Source of the DNA: UBA8389 sp964472175
GTDB taxonomy: Bacteria > Bacteroidota > Bacteroidia > Bacteroidales > UBA1402
Direction: 5' to 3'
DNA length: 63,289 nucleotides
Assembly (NCBI GenBank): GCA_964472175.1
Contig: CAYYJF010000004.1
Coordinates: 1 to 63,289, forward strand
In this document: piece after piece, positions 25,665 to 34,946 of the stretch
Layout: each line of letters starts with the position of its first letter
Position numbering within the stretch: the first letter of the stretch is position 1
The notes under the pieces: generated by a model
Databases searched by the model: none
Told to the model about the DNA's origin: nothing
What the model saw: only the letters and a program-made list of their open reading frames with translations
Translations under genes and position numbers: made by a program

Positions 25665-27528
25665 CAATATAATTTACAAATGCCTGATTCACTAGACGAA
25701 CACCACCAGGTGTGGGGAAATCTCCGGTAAAATACCAATCTCCTGTATGATCTGGACAAGCGATGTGTAAGCGTTCCGGTGTCTGATAAACCAATTCTAC
25801 CTCAGCCTTTGTATTTTCAGGTGTCAACATTTCCGAAATCTTCCTGGAAATCTCCTCAATGGTAAAAGGCGCATAAATATCTTTCACGTAATTCACGACT
25901 TGCTCCTCCTGAGGTTTTTGTTGCTGCAACTTGATCTTTTGATACACCCCATTAATCACACGTTCTTGATTATTGTCCTTCAACAACTGAATGGCAGCTT
26001 TAAATGCTATAAATTCACTCATTCTGGACATATCTATGCCATAACAGTCGGGATAACGCACTTGTGGTGAAGAGGATACAACAACAATCTTCTTGGGGTG
26101 CAATCGATCCAAGATTTTGATGATGCTTTGTTTCAAGGTCGTTCCCCGAACAATAGAATCGTCAATAATCACCAAATTATCTTCATACGGAATCAAGGAG
26201 CCCCAGGTCACATCATACACATGGGCTGCCAAATCATTTCTGCCGCCTTGTTGTGCGATAAAAGTTCTGAGTTTGATATCCTTAATGGCAACCTTTTCAA
26301 TACGCGGATGCATGTTCATGATCTTTTCCAACATCACATCATCAAGCATTCCCCGGTTATTACGGATATAATCTTTTTTCATTTCAATCACATACTTGTC
26401 CAGCCCTTGTGTCATGCCAAAAAAGGCAACCTCTGCTGTATTGGGAATGTATGAAAAAACAGTATGTTCCAAATCATATTGAACAGACTCCAATATTTGA
26501 GGGGTAAGCAACTCGCCCAACTTTTTGCGTTCACGATAAATATCATCGTCACTTCCTCTGGAAAAATAGATACGTTCAAAAGAACAAGCTTTCTTTTCTA
26601 AAGGGGTGCGAATTTGTTCCAGATTGATGTCACCGTTTTTTCGGACAATCAATCCCATTCCCGGATCAAGTTCTTTGACCGAATCCCGATCCACACCCAT
26701 CACCGTTTGAATGACAGGCCTTTCAGAAGCCACGACAACAATTTCATCGTCAGAATACCAAAAAGCAGGTCGAATGCCCCAGGGATCTCTAAAAGCGAAT
26801 GAATCTCCATGACCCATCATGCCGCAAATGGTATAACCTCCATCCCAATCCTGAGAAGATTTTTTTAAAACAGCAGCTATATCTATCTGATCTTCAATTA
26901 CTTTTGCAATATTTTGAACACCTTTCAATTCCAAATCGTCATACTCTTTCTGAACCTCACGATCCAAATAATGACCCAATGTTTCCAGCATTAAAAATGT
27001 GTCGCCCAAATCTCTTGGATGTTGTCCCTTTTCAATCAAACGGTGCATCATTTCACTCACATTGGTCAGATTGAAATTTCCGCACAAACATAAATTTCTG
27101 GATTTCCAGTTGTTTCTTCTTAAAAAAGGATGGACATGTTGCAAACCTTCTTTCCCTGTTGTGCTATATCTTAAATGACCCATATAGATTTCACCGGCAA
27201 AAGGCAAATTTTGTTTGGCCCAACAAGGATCATTGACCAACTCAGGGGAAAATCCAGAAAAGGCTTTGTTGACATGTGAAAAACACGCATCAATAGCGGT
27301 TGAACCCAAAGCCCTTTCCCGGTTGATATACTCAGTTCCAGGTTCCATATCCAGCTTCACACAAGCCATTCCAGCACCTTCCTGCCCACGATTGTGTTGC
27401 TTTTCCATGAGTAAATACAATTTTTGCAAACCGTATTGCCAGGAGCCATATTTGGCTTGATAATACTCCAACGGTTTCAAAAGTCGAATCATGGCAACGC
27501 CACACTCATGTTTTATAGAATCACTCAT
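25639..27528 (-). CDS. purF: Amidophosphoribosyltransferase, long Bacteroidota form
   Basis: A 629-residue class II glutamine amidotransferase fused to a phosphoribosyltransferase domain. The first step of purine synthesis transfers the glutamine amide to PRPP. Cys9 in HECGVAMI is the expected nucleophile, so a short N-terminal propeptide must be removed. The PRPP-binding motif is NLVIIDDSIVRGTT. It is longer than the E. coli enzyme (about 505 residues), with additional C-terminal sequence after residue 500 (YAPFTIEEISRKI and following). Many Bacteroidota carry this form in addition to a shorter PurF, so it could be a paralogue rather than the main enzyme. It is the last gene of a carA-carB-glmS-purF run. 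Confidence 0.85.
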   Translation of the reverse strand: MSDSIKHECGVAMIRLLKPLEYYQAKYGSWQYGLQKLYLLMEKQHNRGQEGAGMACVKLDMEPGTEYINRERALGSTAIDACFSHVNKAFSGFSPELVNDPCWAKQNLPFAGEIYMGHLRYSTTGKEGLQHVHPFLRRNNWKSRNLCLCGNFNLTNVSEMMHRLIEKGQHPRDLGDTFLMLETLGHYLDREVQKEYDDLELKGVQNIAKVIEDQIDIAAVLKKSSQDWDGGYTICGMMGHGDSFAFRDPWGIRPAFWYSDDEIVVVASERPVIQTVMGVDRDSVKELDPGMGLIVRKNGDINLEQIRTPLEKKACSFERIYFSRGSDDDIYRERKKLGELLTPQILESVQYDLEHTVFSYIPNTAEVAFFGMTQGLDKYVIEMKKDYIRNNRGMLDDVMLEKIMNMHPRIEKVAIKDIKLRTFIAQQGGRNDLAAHVYDVTWGSLIPYEDNLVIIDDSIVRGTTLKQSIIKILDRLHPKKIVVVSSSPQVRYPDCYGIDMSRMSEFIAFKAAIQLLKDNNQERVINGVYQKIKLQQQKPQEEQVVNYVKDIYAPFTIEEISRKISEMLTPENTKAEVELVYQTPERLHIACPDHTGDWYFTGDFPTPGGVRLVNQAFVNYIEGVDKRVS

Positions 27529-27558
27529 ATATAAATATTGACAAAAGATAGAAATAAT

Positions 27559-29403
27559 TTATTCAACTGTGACAGACTTGGCAAGATTCCTGGGCTGATC
27601 CACATCGCAACCTTTCACAATCGCAATGTAATAAGCCATCAATTGCAAGGGCATTGCAGCCAATAAAGGCACAAAGCATTCTTCCGTTTCGGGTATTTCG
27701 ATATAATAATCGGCCATTTCTTTGATAATCACATCTCCTTTCGTGATGATGGCAACCACCCGACCTTTTCTTGCTTTGATTTCTTGAATATTGCTCACCA
27801 CCTTGTCGTAATTGCCCTTATTCGGAGCAATAACAACAACAGGCATTTCACTATCAATCAGAGCAATAGGTCCATGTTTCATTTCCGCAGCCGGATAGCC
27901 TTCTGCATGAATATAAGAAATTTCTTTCAATTTTAAGGCTCCTTCCAATGCAACGGGATAATTGTATCCACGCCCCAAATACAAGAAATTTTTGGCGTAA
28001 GTAAAGATTTTGGAGAATTTTTCAATAATGGGAACCAAACTCAGACTATCCTCCATCAAATCAGGAATCGCAGCCAAAGCCGAAACATGATTTTCAAACT
28101 GTTTCTGATCCATCGTTCCTCTTTCTTTGGCTATGGTCAAAGCAATCAAACAAAGCACCGTCACCTGTGCTGTAAAAGCCTTGGTTGAAGCCACACCAAT
28201 TTCAGGACCCGCATGGGTGTAAGAACCCGAATCGGTCATTCTGGCAATGGACGATCCTATCACATTGCAAACTCCATACACAAAAGCGCCTTTTGATTTC
28301 GCCAATTCAACAGCGGCTAGGGTATCGGCTGTTTCTCCGGATTGAGAAATGGCAATGACAATGTCTCCGGGACCTAGAATGGGATTCCGATATCTGAATT
28401 CGGAGGCATATTCCACTTCAACCGGAATTCTGGCAAATTCTTCCAGCAAATATTCACCAATCAAACCTGCATGCCAGGAAGTTCCGCAAGCCACAATAAC
28501 AATTCGGTGGGCATTAAGGAACCTGTCTTTATGATCAATGATACCGGAGAGGACAACAGAATTCTTATCCACATTGATACGACCACGCATACATTCGCGA
28601 ATGGTGTTGGGTTGTTCAAAGATTTCTTTCAACATGAAATGCGGATAGCCCCCTTTTTCCAATTGGCTCAAGCTCATTTCCAACTCCATGATTTCATGTG
28701 GTTTGTCCACATTGTTCAAATTGGTAATTCTGGGTTCTTTGCCACGTTGTAAATGAACCACCTCATCGTCGTCAATATAGATAACCCTATTGGTGTATTC
28801 TATAATTGGTGAGGCGTCCGAACCCAAAAAGAATTCATCATCACCTATACCAACAACCAGTGGACTGGCTTTCCTGGCAGCCACAATGGTGTTTGGATTG
28901 TTTTTTTCTATCACCGCAATGGCATAAGCACCAACCACTTGAGTTAAGGCTAGTTGAACAGCGTGAAACAAATCCACTTTGTTGATTTCCTTGACATATT
29001 CTATCAACTGAACCAAAACTTCTGTATCAGTGCTACTTTTAAAGGCATACCCTCGCTTCATCAAATCCTCTTTCAGAACGGCATAATTTTCTATGATGCC
29101 ATTGTGAATCAAAGCCAGATTTTCAGATTGAGAGTAATGCGGATGCGCATTCACATCATTGGGTTCACCATGTGTGGCCCAACGGGTATGCGCGATACCA
29201 ATCGTTCCGGAAATATTCTTTGATTGGACAAAAGATTCCAAATCAGAAACTTTTCCCTTTGTTTTGTATACATGCAGTTCATTATCTTCAGAAATCAATG
29301 CCAGACCGGCACTATCATATCCTCTGTATTCAAGTCTTTGCAAACCCTTAATCAGAATGGGATATGCTTGTTTATTTCCAATATAACCTACGATTCCACA
29401 CAT
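27559..29403 (-). CDS. glmS: Glutamine--fructose-6-phosphate aminotransferase (isomerizing)
   Basis: A 614-residue enzyme that makes glucosamine-6-phosphate for peptidoglycan and lipopolysaccharide. It begins MCGIVGYIG, with Cys2 exposed as the glutaminase nucleophile after Met removal. The N-terminal glutaminase domain (about 1-240) is followed by two SIS sugar-isomerase domains with SQSGETADTLAA and GRGYNYPVALEGALKLKE. The C-terminal tail PRNLAKSVTVE is the conserved end of GlmS. The gap to carB is 15 bases. No glmS ribozyme-like element is expected or seen. Confidence 0.97.
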   Translation of the reverse strand: MCGIVGYIGNKQAYPILIKGLQRLEYRGYDSAGLALISEDNELHVYKTKGKVSDLESFVQSKNISGTIGIAHTRWATHGEPNDVNAHPHYSQSENLALIHNGIIENYAVLKEDLMKRGYAFKSSTDTEVLVQLIEYVKEINKVDLFHAVQLALTQVVGAYAIAVIEKNNPNTIVAARKASPLVVGIGDDEFFLGSDASPIIEYTNRVIYIDDDEVVHLQRGKEPRITNLNNVDKPHEIMELEMSLSQLEKGGYPHFMLKEIFEQPNTIRECMRGRINVDKNSVVLSGIIDHKDRFLNAHRIVIVACGTSWHAGLIGEYLLEEFARIPVEVEYASEFRYRNPILGPGDIVIAISQSGETADTLAAVELAKSKGAFVYGVCNVIGSSIARMTDSGSYTHAGPEIGVASTKAFTAQVTVLCLIALTIAKERGTMDQKQFENHVSALAAIPDLMEDSLSLVPIIEKFSKIFTYAKNFLYLGRGYNYPVALEGALKLKEISYIHAEGYPAAEMKHGPIALIDSEMPVVVIAPNKGNYDKVVSNIQEIKARKGRVVAIITKGDVIIKEMADYYIEIPETEECFVPLLAAMPLQLMAYYIAIVKGCDVDQPRNLAKSVTVE

Positions 29404-29418
29404 GGTATTATTTTTGAA

Positions 29419-32400
29419 TTAATGGTACTCACTCCAGCTTTTTATATGAATGTCATCGACTGAGATTTTACAAAAGGCTTGAATAAAGGCACTTGCAAGT
29501 CGAGCATTCGTCAACAAAGGAATGTTAAAATCAATGGCACCTCTTCGAATTTGATAGCCATTGGTCAGTTCTCTTTTTGTCAGATTTTTTGGGATATTGA
29601 TGACCAAATCAAACGATTTTGACCGTATCATATCCATCACTTTATGAGGTCCGTCTTCATCCGGCCAACTTACATAAGTAGCATCTACATTATTTTCTGT
29701 CAGGAATTTATGCGTTCCTCCCGTAGCAAAGATGGTATACCCCTTTTCCTTCAACAAACGACATGGTTCCAACAGCTGTACTTTGGATTTGGCCGGTCCT
29801 GAAGAAACCATGACTGTTTTTTCAGGAATGCGATATCCAACAGACAACATGGCCGTCAACAATGCATCGTTGAAATCATGTCCGATACAGCCAACTTCAC
29901 CGGTTGATGCCATATCCACACCCAAAACAGGGTCTGCTTTCTGCAATCTGGTAAAGGAAAATTGAGAGGCTTTGATGCCAACATAATCCAGTTCAAACTC
30001 AGACTTCTCCGGTTTTTCAACATCTATACCCAGCATCACTTTGGTTGCCATCTCAATAAAGTTCAATTTCAAAACTTTCGAAACAAAGGGAAAGCTTCTC
30101 GATGCACGCAGATTGCATTCAATGACTTTAATTTCATTGTCCTTTGCCAAAAACTGAATGTTGAAGGGCCCTGTGATGTCCAAAGCCTTGGCGATATCTC
30201 TGGCAACGCGCTTAATGCGTCTAACCGTTTCGATGTATAATTTCTGGGGAGGAAACTGAATGGTAGCATCTCCCGAATGGACACCTGCAAACTCTACGTG
30301 CTCAGAAATGGCATACGCCACAATGTCACCGTCCTTTGCAACGGCATCTATTTCAATTTCTTTGGCGTTTTCGATGAAGGAACTCACAACCACCGGATGC
30401 TTGGACGATACGTCTGTTGCCAATTGTAAAAACTGCTCCAATTCTTCCTTGTTGGAACAAACATTCATCGCTGCACCTGAAAGGACATAAGAAGGTCTTA
30501 CCAAAACAGGGAAACCAACAGCATCGACGAAACCATTGACTTCATCCAAAGAAGTAAGTTCTTTCCATGCGGGTTGATCTATACCCAAGTCATCCAACAT
30601 GGATGAAAACTTATGTCTGTCTTCGGCATTGTCAATACTTTTGGCTGAAGTACCCATTAAATGGACCCCAGCCTCATCCAGTCTGACTGCCAGATTATTC
30701 GGAATTTGTCCACCCACTGAAACAATCACGCCCATAGGGTTTTCCAATTCAATGATGTCCAAAACACGCTCGTAACTCAATTCGTCAAAATACAACCGAT
30801 CACACATATCGTAATCGGTAGATACCGTTTCCGGATTGTAGTTGATCATCACAGATCGCAGACCTTGCTTTCGAACTGTGTTTAAAGCATTGACAGAACA
30901 CCAGTCAAATTCCACACTGGATCCGATGCGATATGCGCCTGAACCCAATACAACAACTGAACGGTGATCGCCCGTATAACTCACATCATTGGCGCATCCG
31001 TTGTAGGTCAAATACAAATAGTTTGTTTGTGCAGGAAATTCTCCTGCCAACGTATCAATTTGCTTAACAACAGGAACAATGCCAACTGCTTTTCTATATT
31101 TTCGAATTCTTTCAGCGACTTTTTCGACATCAGACTTTTCAGCAACAATTCTTGCGATTTGATAATCGGAAAAACCCGTTTGTTTTAATTCTTTGAGTAA
31201 ATCGAAGGGTATGTTTTCTGTTTTACACTGTTCCAATTCCTTGGCCAAATTCATGATTCGTTGTAGTTTCTGCAAAAACCATTTGTCGATTTTTGTCAAC
31301 TCATGAATGCGGTCAATTGTATATCCTTGTTCAAACGCCTGACCCAAAAAGAATACACGCCTATCGGTAGGATCCGATAAATCTTTTTCTAAATTATTGG
31401 TATAAAGCTCTTTATTTCCAACAAAACCATGCATGCCTTGTTGGATCATGCGCAATCCTTTTTGAAACGCTTCTTCAAAGGTTCGACCAATAGACATCAC
31501 CTCCCCAACCGATTTCATGGAGGAACCGATTTCTCTATCCACTCCGTGGAATTTTGCCAAGTCCCATCTGGGAATTTTGACAACAACATAATCCAATGCA
31601 GGTTCAAAAAAGGCTGTAGTCGTCTTGGTTACAGAATTTTTCAATTCAAACAAGCCATATCCGAGTGCCAATTTCGCAGCCACAAAAGCCAGGGGATAAC
31701 CCGTTGCCTTTGAAGCCAATGCAGAGGAACGACTCAATCTTGCGTTAACTTCAATGACCCGGTAATCTTCAGACTCTGGATCAAAAGCATATTGCACATT
31801 GCATTCTCCGACAATACCAATGTGCCTGACAATGCGTACGGCTATTTCTCTAAGTTTGTGATATTCGCTATTGGTGAGGGTTTGAGAGGGAGCAACAACA
31901 ATGGATTCTCCTGTATGAATGCCCAGGGGATCAAAGTTTTCCATATTACAAACCGTGATGCAATTGTCATATCTGTCTCTAACAACCTCGTATTCAACTT
32001 CTTTCCATCCTTTCAATGATTTTTCTATCAGCAATTGTGTGGAATAATTCAAGGCTTTGGTTGCCAGGGCTTCCAACTCTTCCGGATTGTTGCAAAAACC
32101 TGAGCCCAAACCACCAAGGGCATAGGCTGCACGTACAATGATGGGATAACCCAATTCTTTTGCAGCTTTGTGAGCATCTGCCAAATTATCGACAGCAGTG
32201 CTTTTGATGGTTTTCACATCAATCTCATCCAAACGGTTCACGAACAATTCACGATCCTCGGTGTTGATGATGCTTTGTACTGGTGTACCCAATACACGCA
32301 ATTGATATTTCTCCAATATACCACTTTCGAATAATTGCACACCGCAATTTAAGGCCGTTTGACCACCGAAAGACAGCAACAAACCGTCAGGGTGTTCTTT

Positions 32401-32634
32401 TTCAATCACCTTTTCTACAAAGAAAGGGGTGACAGGTAAAAAATATATTTGGTCAGCAACGCCTTCTGAAGTTTGTACCGTTGCAATGTTGGGGTTGATA
32501 AGCACGGTCTCAATACCCTCTTCTTTCAGGGCTTTTAGTGCTTGGGAACCGGAATAGTCGAATTCACCCGCTTCACCGATCTTAAGCGCTCCCGATCCGA
32601 GTAGCAATACTTTTTTGATGGACTTGTCAAACAT
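29419..32634 (-). CDS. carB: Carbamoyl-phosphate synthase large subunit
   Basis: A 1071-residue protein with the usual duplicated ATP-grasp layout. Each half has an N-terminal phosphate-binding segment (LLLGSGALKIGEAGEFDYSG and VVLGSGAYRIGSSVEFDWCS) and an ATP-grasp core. The C-terminal MGS-like allosteric domain includes TIFATGGTHKFL. It makes carbamoyl phosphate for arginine and pyrimidines using ammonia channelled from CarA. It follows carA after 24 bases. Confidence 0.97.
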   Translation of the reverse strand: MFDKSIKKVLLLGSGALKIGEAGEFDYSGSQALKALKEEGIETVLINPNIATVQTSEGVADQIYFLPVTPFFVEKVIEKEHPDGLLLSFGGQTALNCGVQLFESGILEKYQLRVLGTPVQSIINTEDRELFVNRLDEIDVKTIKSTAVDNLADAHKAAKELGYPIIVRAAYALGGLGSGFCNNPEELEALATKALNYSTQLLIEKSLKGWKEVEYEVVRDRYDNCITVCNMENFDPLGIHTGESIVVAPSQTLTNSEYHKLREIAVRIVRHIGIVGECNVQYAFDPESEDYRVIEVNARLSRSSALASKATGYPLAFVAAKLALGYGLFELKNSVTKTTTAFFEPALDYVVVKIPRWDLAKFHGVDREIGSSMKSVGEVMSIGRTFEEAFQKGLRMIQQGMHGFVGNKELYTNNLEKDLSDPTDRRVFFLGQAFEQGYTIDRIHELTKIDKWFLQKLQRIMNLAKELEQCKTENIPFDLLKELKQTGFSDYQIARIVAEKSDVEKVAERIRKYRKAVGIVPVVKQIDTLAGEFPAQTNYLYLTYNGCANDVSYTGDHRSVVVLGSGAYRIGSSVEFDWCSVNALNTVRKQGLRSVMINYNPETVSTDYDMCDRLYFDELSYERVLDIIELENPMGVIVSVGGQIPNNLAVRLDEAGVHLMGTSAKSIDNAEDRHKFSSMLDDLGIDQPAWKELTSLDEVNGFVDAVGFPVLVRPSYVLSGAAMNVCSNKEELEQFLQLATDVSSKHPVVVSSFIENAKEIEIDAVAKDGDIVAYAISEHVEFAGVHSGDATIQFPPQKLYIETVRRIKRVARDIAKALDITGPFNIQFLAKDNEIKVIECNLRASRSFPFVSKVLKLNFIEMATKVMLGIDVEKPEKSEFELDYVGIKASQFSFTRLQKADPVLGVDMASTGEVGCIGHDFNDALLTAMLSVGYRIPEKTVMVSSGPAKSKVQLLEPCRLLKEKGYTIFATGGTHKFLTENNVDATYVSWPDEDGPHKVMDMIRSKSFDLVINIPKNLTKRELTNGYQIRRGAIDFNIPLLTNARLASAFIQAFCKISVDDIHIKSWSEYH

Positions 32635-32658
32635 GTATATGAAAATGATTTATGAGCG

Positions 32659-33735
32659 TTATTTCTTAATATTATTCAGGAACTCGTCAAAAAGAAATTC
32701 CGTATCGGTTGGACCACTTGAAGCTTCCGGATGAAACTGACAAGAGAAAAACGGTTTGCTTTTGTGCCGGATTCCTTCGTTGGTATCATCATTCAAATTG
32801 ATAAACAAGGGTTCCCAATCCGAACCAAGTGTTTGATTATCAACAGCATAACCATGGTTTTGAGAAGTCACAAAACAACGATTTGTTCCTTGCATCATCA
32901 CAGGCTGATTGTGACTTCTGTGGCCATATTTCAACTTGTATGTTTTCGCTCCGCCAGCAACACTCAACAATTGGTTGCCCATGCAGATACCAAAAATGGG
33001 TTTATCTTCGTTCAAAGCCTTTTTGATGTGTTGTACCGTGATGGAACAGTGTTCGGGATTACCAGGGCCATTGGATATAAACAAACCATCGTAATCCATG
33101 GTGGAAAAGTCGTAATCCCAGGGAACACGAATCAGGGTGACATCACGTTTGAGTAAACACCTTAGAATGTTGTGTTTGACACCACAATCCACCAATACAA
33201 TGCGTTTGGAACCATTTCCGTAAGTAATGACTTCCTTACAACTCACTTCAGCGACCCAATTCACGTCGTCTGAATTTAAGAATGGCAACTCTTCCATGTC
33301 GGGAAATACAAATTTTCCCTTCATGCTCCCATGTTCACGGAGTAATTTTGTCAATTCTCGGGTATCCACGCCATACATGCCGGGAATTTTTTGCTCAACA
33401 AGCCAATCGTTGAGACTCTTTTCAGCATTCCAATGGCTGTATTCAAACGAATAATCGGAAATAATCAGTCCTTTGACATGAATTATTTCCGATTCGTAGA
33501 ATTTTGACAACCCGTTTTCAACGATATCTGCTGGCACACCATAATTTCCAATTAATGGATAAGTGACTGTCAAAATCTGACCCGCGTACGATGGGTCAGT
33601 CAAGCTCTCAGGATATCCTACCATGGCAGTTGAAAAAACGACTTCTCCTGCAGTTGGAGCTCCGTAACCAAATGACTTGCCATGGAAAACGGCACCATTT
33701 TCAAGTACCAGTTTGATCGGCTTCGATTTGTTCAT
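32659..33735 (-). CDS. carA: Carbamoyl-phosphate synthase small (glutaminase) subunit
   Basis: A 358-residue glutaminase subunit. The N-terminal CarA-specific domain includes GEVVFSTAMVGYPESLTDPSYAGQ-type sequence; the class I glutamine amidotransferase domain has the nucleophile cysteine in FGICMGNQ and the His-Glu pair in FHPEASSGP. It releases ammonia for CarB. It is the first gene of the carA-carB-glmS-purF unit; its promoter box abuts the terminator of the upstream cysK gene. Confidence 0.97.
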   Translation of the reverse strand: MNKSKPIKLVLENGAVFHGKSFGYGAPTAGEVVFSTAMVGYPESLTDPSYAGQILTVTYPLIGNYGVPADIVENGLSKFYESEIIHVKGLIISDYSFEYSHWNAEKSLNDWLVEQKIPGMYGVDTRELTKLLREHGSMKGKFVFPDMEELPFLNSDDVNWVAEVSCKEVITYGNGSKRIVLVDCGVKHNILRCLLKRDVTLIRVPWDYDFSTMDYDGLFISNGPGNPEHCSITVQHIKKALNEDKPIFGICMGNQLLSVAGGAKTYKLKYGHRSHNQPVMMQGTNRCFVTSQNHGYAVDNQTLGSDWEPLFINLNDDTNEGIRHKSKPFFSCQFHPEASSGPTDTEFLFDEFLNNIKK

Positions 33736-33777
33736 TCGCTAATAAATCTATTTTCTGAATTATTGATATTTCAGGAT

Positions 33778-33786
33778 GCAAAGATA
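33778..33786 (-). promoter_or_regulatory. Promoter -7 box for carA-carB-glmS-purF
   Basis: The minus strand reads TATCTTTGC 42 bases upstream of the carA ATG. It directly follows the T tract of the cysK terminator, so the -33 region lies within the terminator hairpin. Confidence 0.65.
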
Positions 33787-33817
33787 CAAAAAAAGCATCG
33801 TACTTCCCGATGCTTTT
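33787..33817 (-). terminator. Intrinsic terminator of cysK
   Basis: A 10-bp perfect stem (AAAAGCATCG / CGATGCTTTT, 33791-33800 and 33808-33817) with a 7-base loop. On the minus strand it runs into seven T residues and then straight into the carA promoter box. The plus strand also has five T residues. Confidence 0.8.
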
Positions 33818-33850
33818 TACTGATTTATCAAAATAATGACCATTCAAAAA

Positions 33851-34801
33851 TTATGGCAATGGATACTCTTCAAAGGCGTATAAAACACTGCTTAAATAGC
33901 GTTCCCCTGTGTCCGGCAACAAAGCCACAATTTTTTTTCCTTTATTTTCAGGTCTCTTGGCCAACTCAACAGCTGCATAAACAGCAGCACCAGAGGATAT
34001 TCCAACCAAAAGTCCTTCTTTCGTTGCCAAATCACGACTTGTTTTGATGGCTGCATCTGCAGGTACTTTAAAGACTTCATCCACAAATTTCGGTATGAAA
34101 TTTTTAGGAATAAAGTTGGCACCAATGCCTTGAATTTTGTGTGGTCCTGGTGTTCCTCCAGAAAGAATAGGCGATTCATTGGGCTCAACAGCGACAATTT
34201 GCACAGACTTGTTGTGACTTTTCAAAGCCTCTCCAACTCCGCTAACGGTACCCCCCGTACCAACGCCTGCCACAAAAATATCGACTTGACCGTCTGTATC
34301 TCTCCAAATTTCCTCACCCGTCGTCAACTTGTGTATTTTTGGATTTGACGGATTTTCAAATTGTTGTAAAATGATGGATCCAGGAGTTTGCTGTTGCAAT
34401 TCTATGGCTTTTTCGACTGCAGCATTCATACCACCAGGGCCTGGAGTCAACACCAAATTTGCGCCCAAAGCTTTGAGCAAATTTCTTCTTTCAAGGCTCA
34501 TGGTTTCAGGCATCGTAAGGATCAATTGATACCCTTTTGAAGCCGCCACAAAAGCCAAACCGATGCCGGTATTGCCACTGGTTGGTTCAATAATCGTTGC
34601 TCCTGGATTCAACAAACCTTTTTCCTCCGCATCTACGATCATGGCCAATGCAATCCTGTCTTTTACACTTCCGGCCGGATTAAAATACTCCAACTTGGCA
34701 ATGATGGTCGCTTCCAGGTTGTTTAATTTATTAAAATTCGAAAGTTCCAACAGCGGGGTGTTTCCAACCAATTCTGTTAATTGTTTTGCAATCTTTGCCA
34801 T
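33851..34801 (-). CDS. cysK: Cysteine synthase (O-acetylserine sulfhydrylase)
   Basis: A 316-residue PLP enzyme that makes cysteine from O-acetylserine and sulfide. Lys47 in NPAGSVKDR binds PLP; the substrate loop TSGNTGI, the glycine-rich phosphate loop GTGGT and the late GISSGAA are all present. The frame extends upstream to 34918, but the N-terminus MAKIAKQLTELVGNTPLLEL matches the family and the promoter box lies within that extension, so the ATG at 34801 is the start. A near-perfect inverted repeat lies upstream of the promoter. Confidence 0.96.
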   Translation of the reverse strand: MAKIAKQLTELVGNTPLLELSNFNKLNNLEATIIAKLEYFNPAGSVKDRIALAMIVDAEEKGLLNPGATIIEPTSGNTGIGLAFVAASKGYQLILTMPETMSLERRNLLKALGANLVLTPGPGGMNAAVEKAIELQQQTPGSIILQQFENPSNPKIHKLTTGEEIWRDTDGQVDIFVAGVGTGGTVSGVGEALKSHNKSVQIVAVEPNESPILSGGTPGPHKIQGIGANFIPKNFIPKFVDEVFKVPADAAIKTSRDLATKEGLLVGISSGAAVYAAVELAKRPENKGKKIVALLPDTGERYLSSVLYAFEEYPLP

Positions 34802-34834
34802 GTCTGTCTGTTTTAATGATGTCGTATTTATACT

Positions 34835-34843
34835 GCAAAAATA
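34835..34843 (-). promoter_or_regulatory. Promoter -7 box for cysK
   Basis: The minus strand reads TATTTTTGC 33 bases upstream of the cysK ATG. Confidence 0.6.
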
Positions 34844-34865
34844 GGGACATCCCTGAGGTGGATAA

Positions 34866-34883
34866 ATACCATTGATATGGTAT
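34866..34883. promoter_or_regulatory. Inverted repeat upstream of the cysK promoter (candidate operator)
   Basis: ATACCAT-TGAT-ATGGTAT is a perfect 7-bp inverted repeat with a 4-base spacer. It begins 22 bases upstream of the cysK -7 box and so covers the -33 region, where a repressor would block polymerase or an activator would replace a poor -33 element. The regulator is unknown. Confidence 0.45.
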
Positions 34884-34946
34884 AATTCACTCAAGCACGG
34901 TCTAAAAATAGCTATCATTTGCGCCCAATACTGAAATCAGTGTAAA

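Noticed and set aside
26093..26454. Open frames of 90-120 codons on the strand opposite purF
   Set aside because: They are antisense shadows inside a well-supported gene, with no promoter or family motif. The same holds for the many frames opposite ftsH, carB, ftsK and valS.
29404..29418. glmS ribozyme
   Set aside because: The 15-base gap to carB is too short for it.
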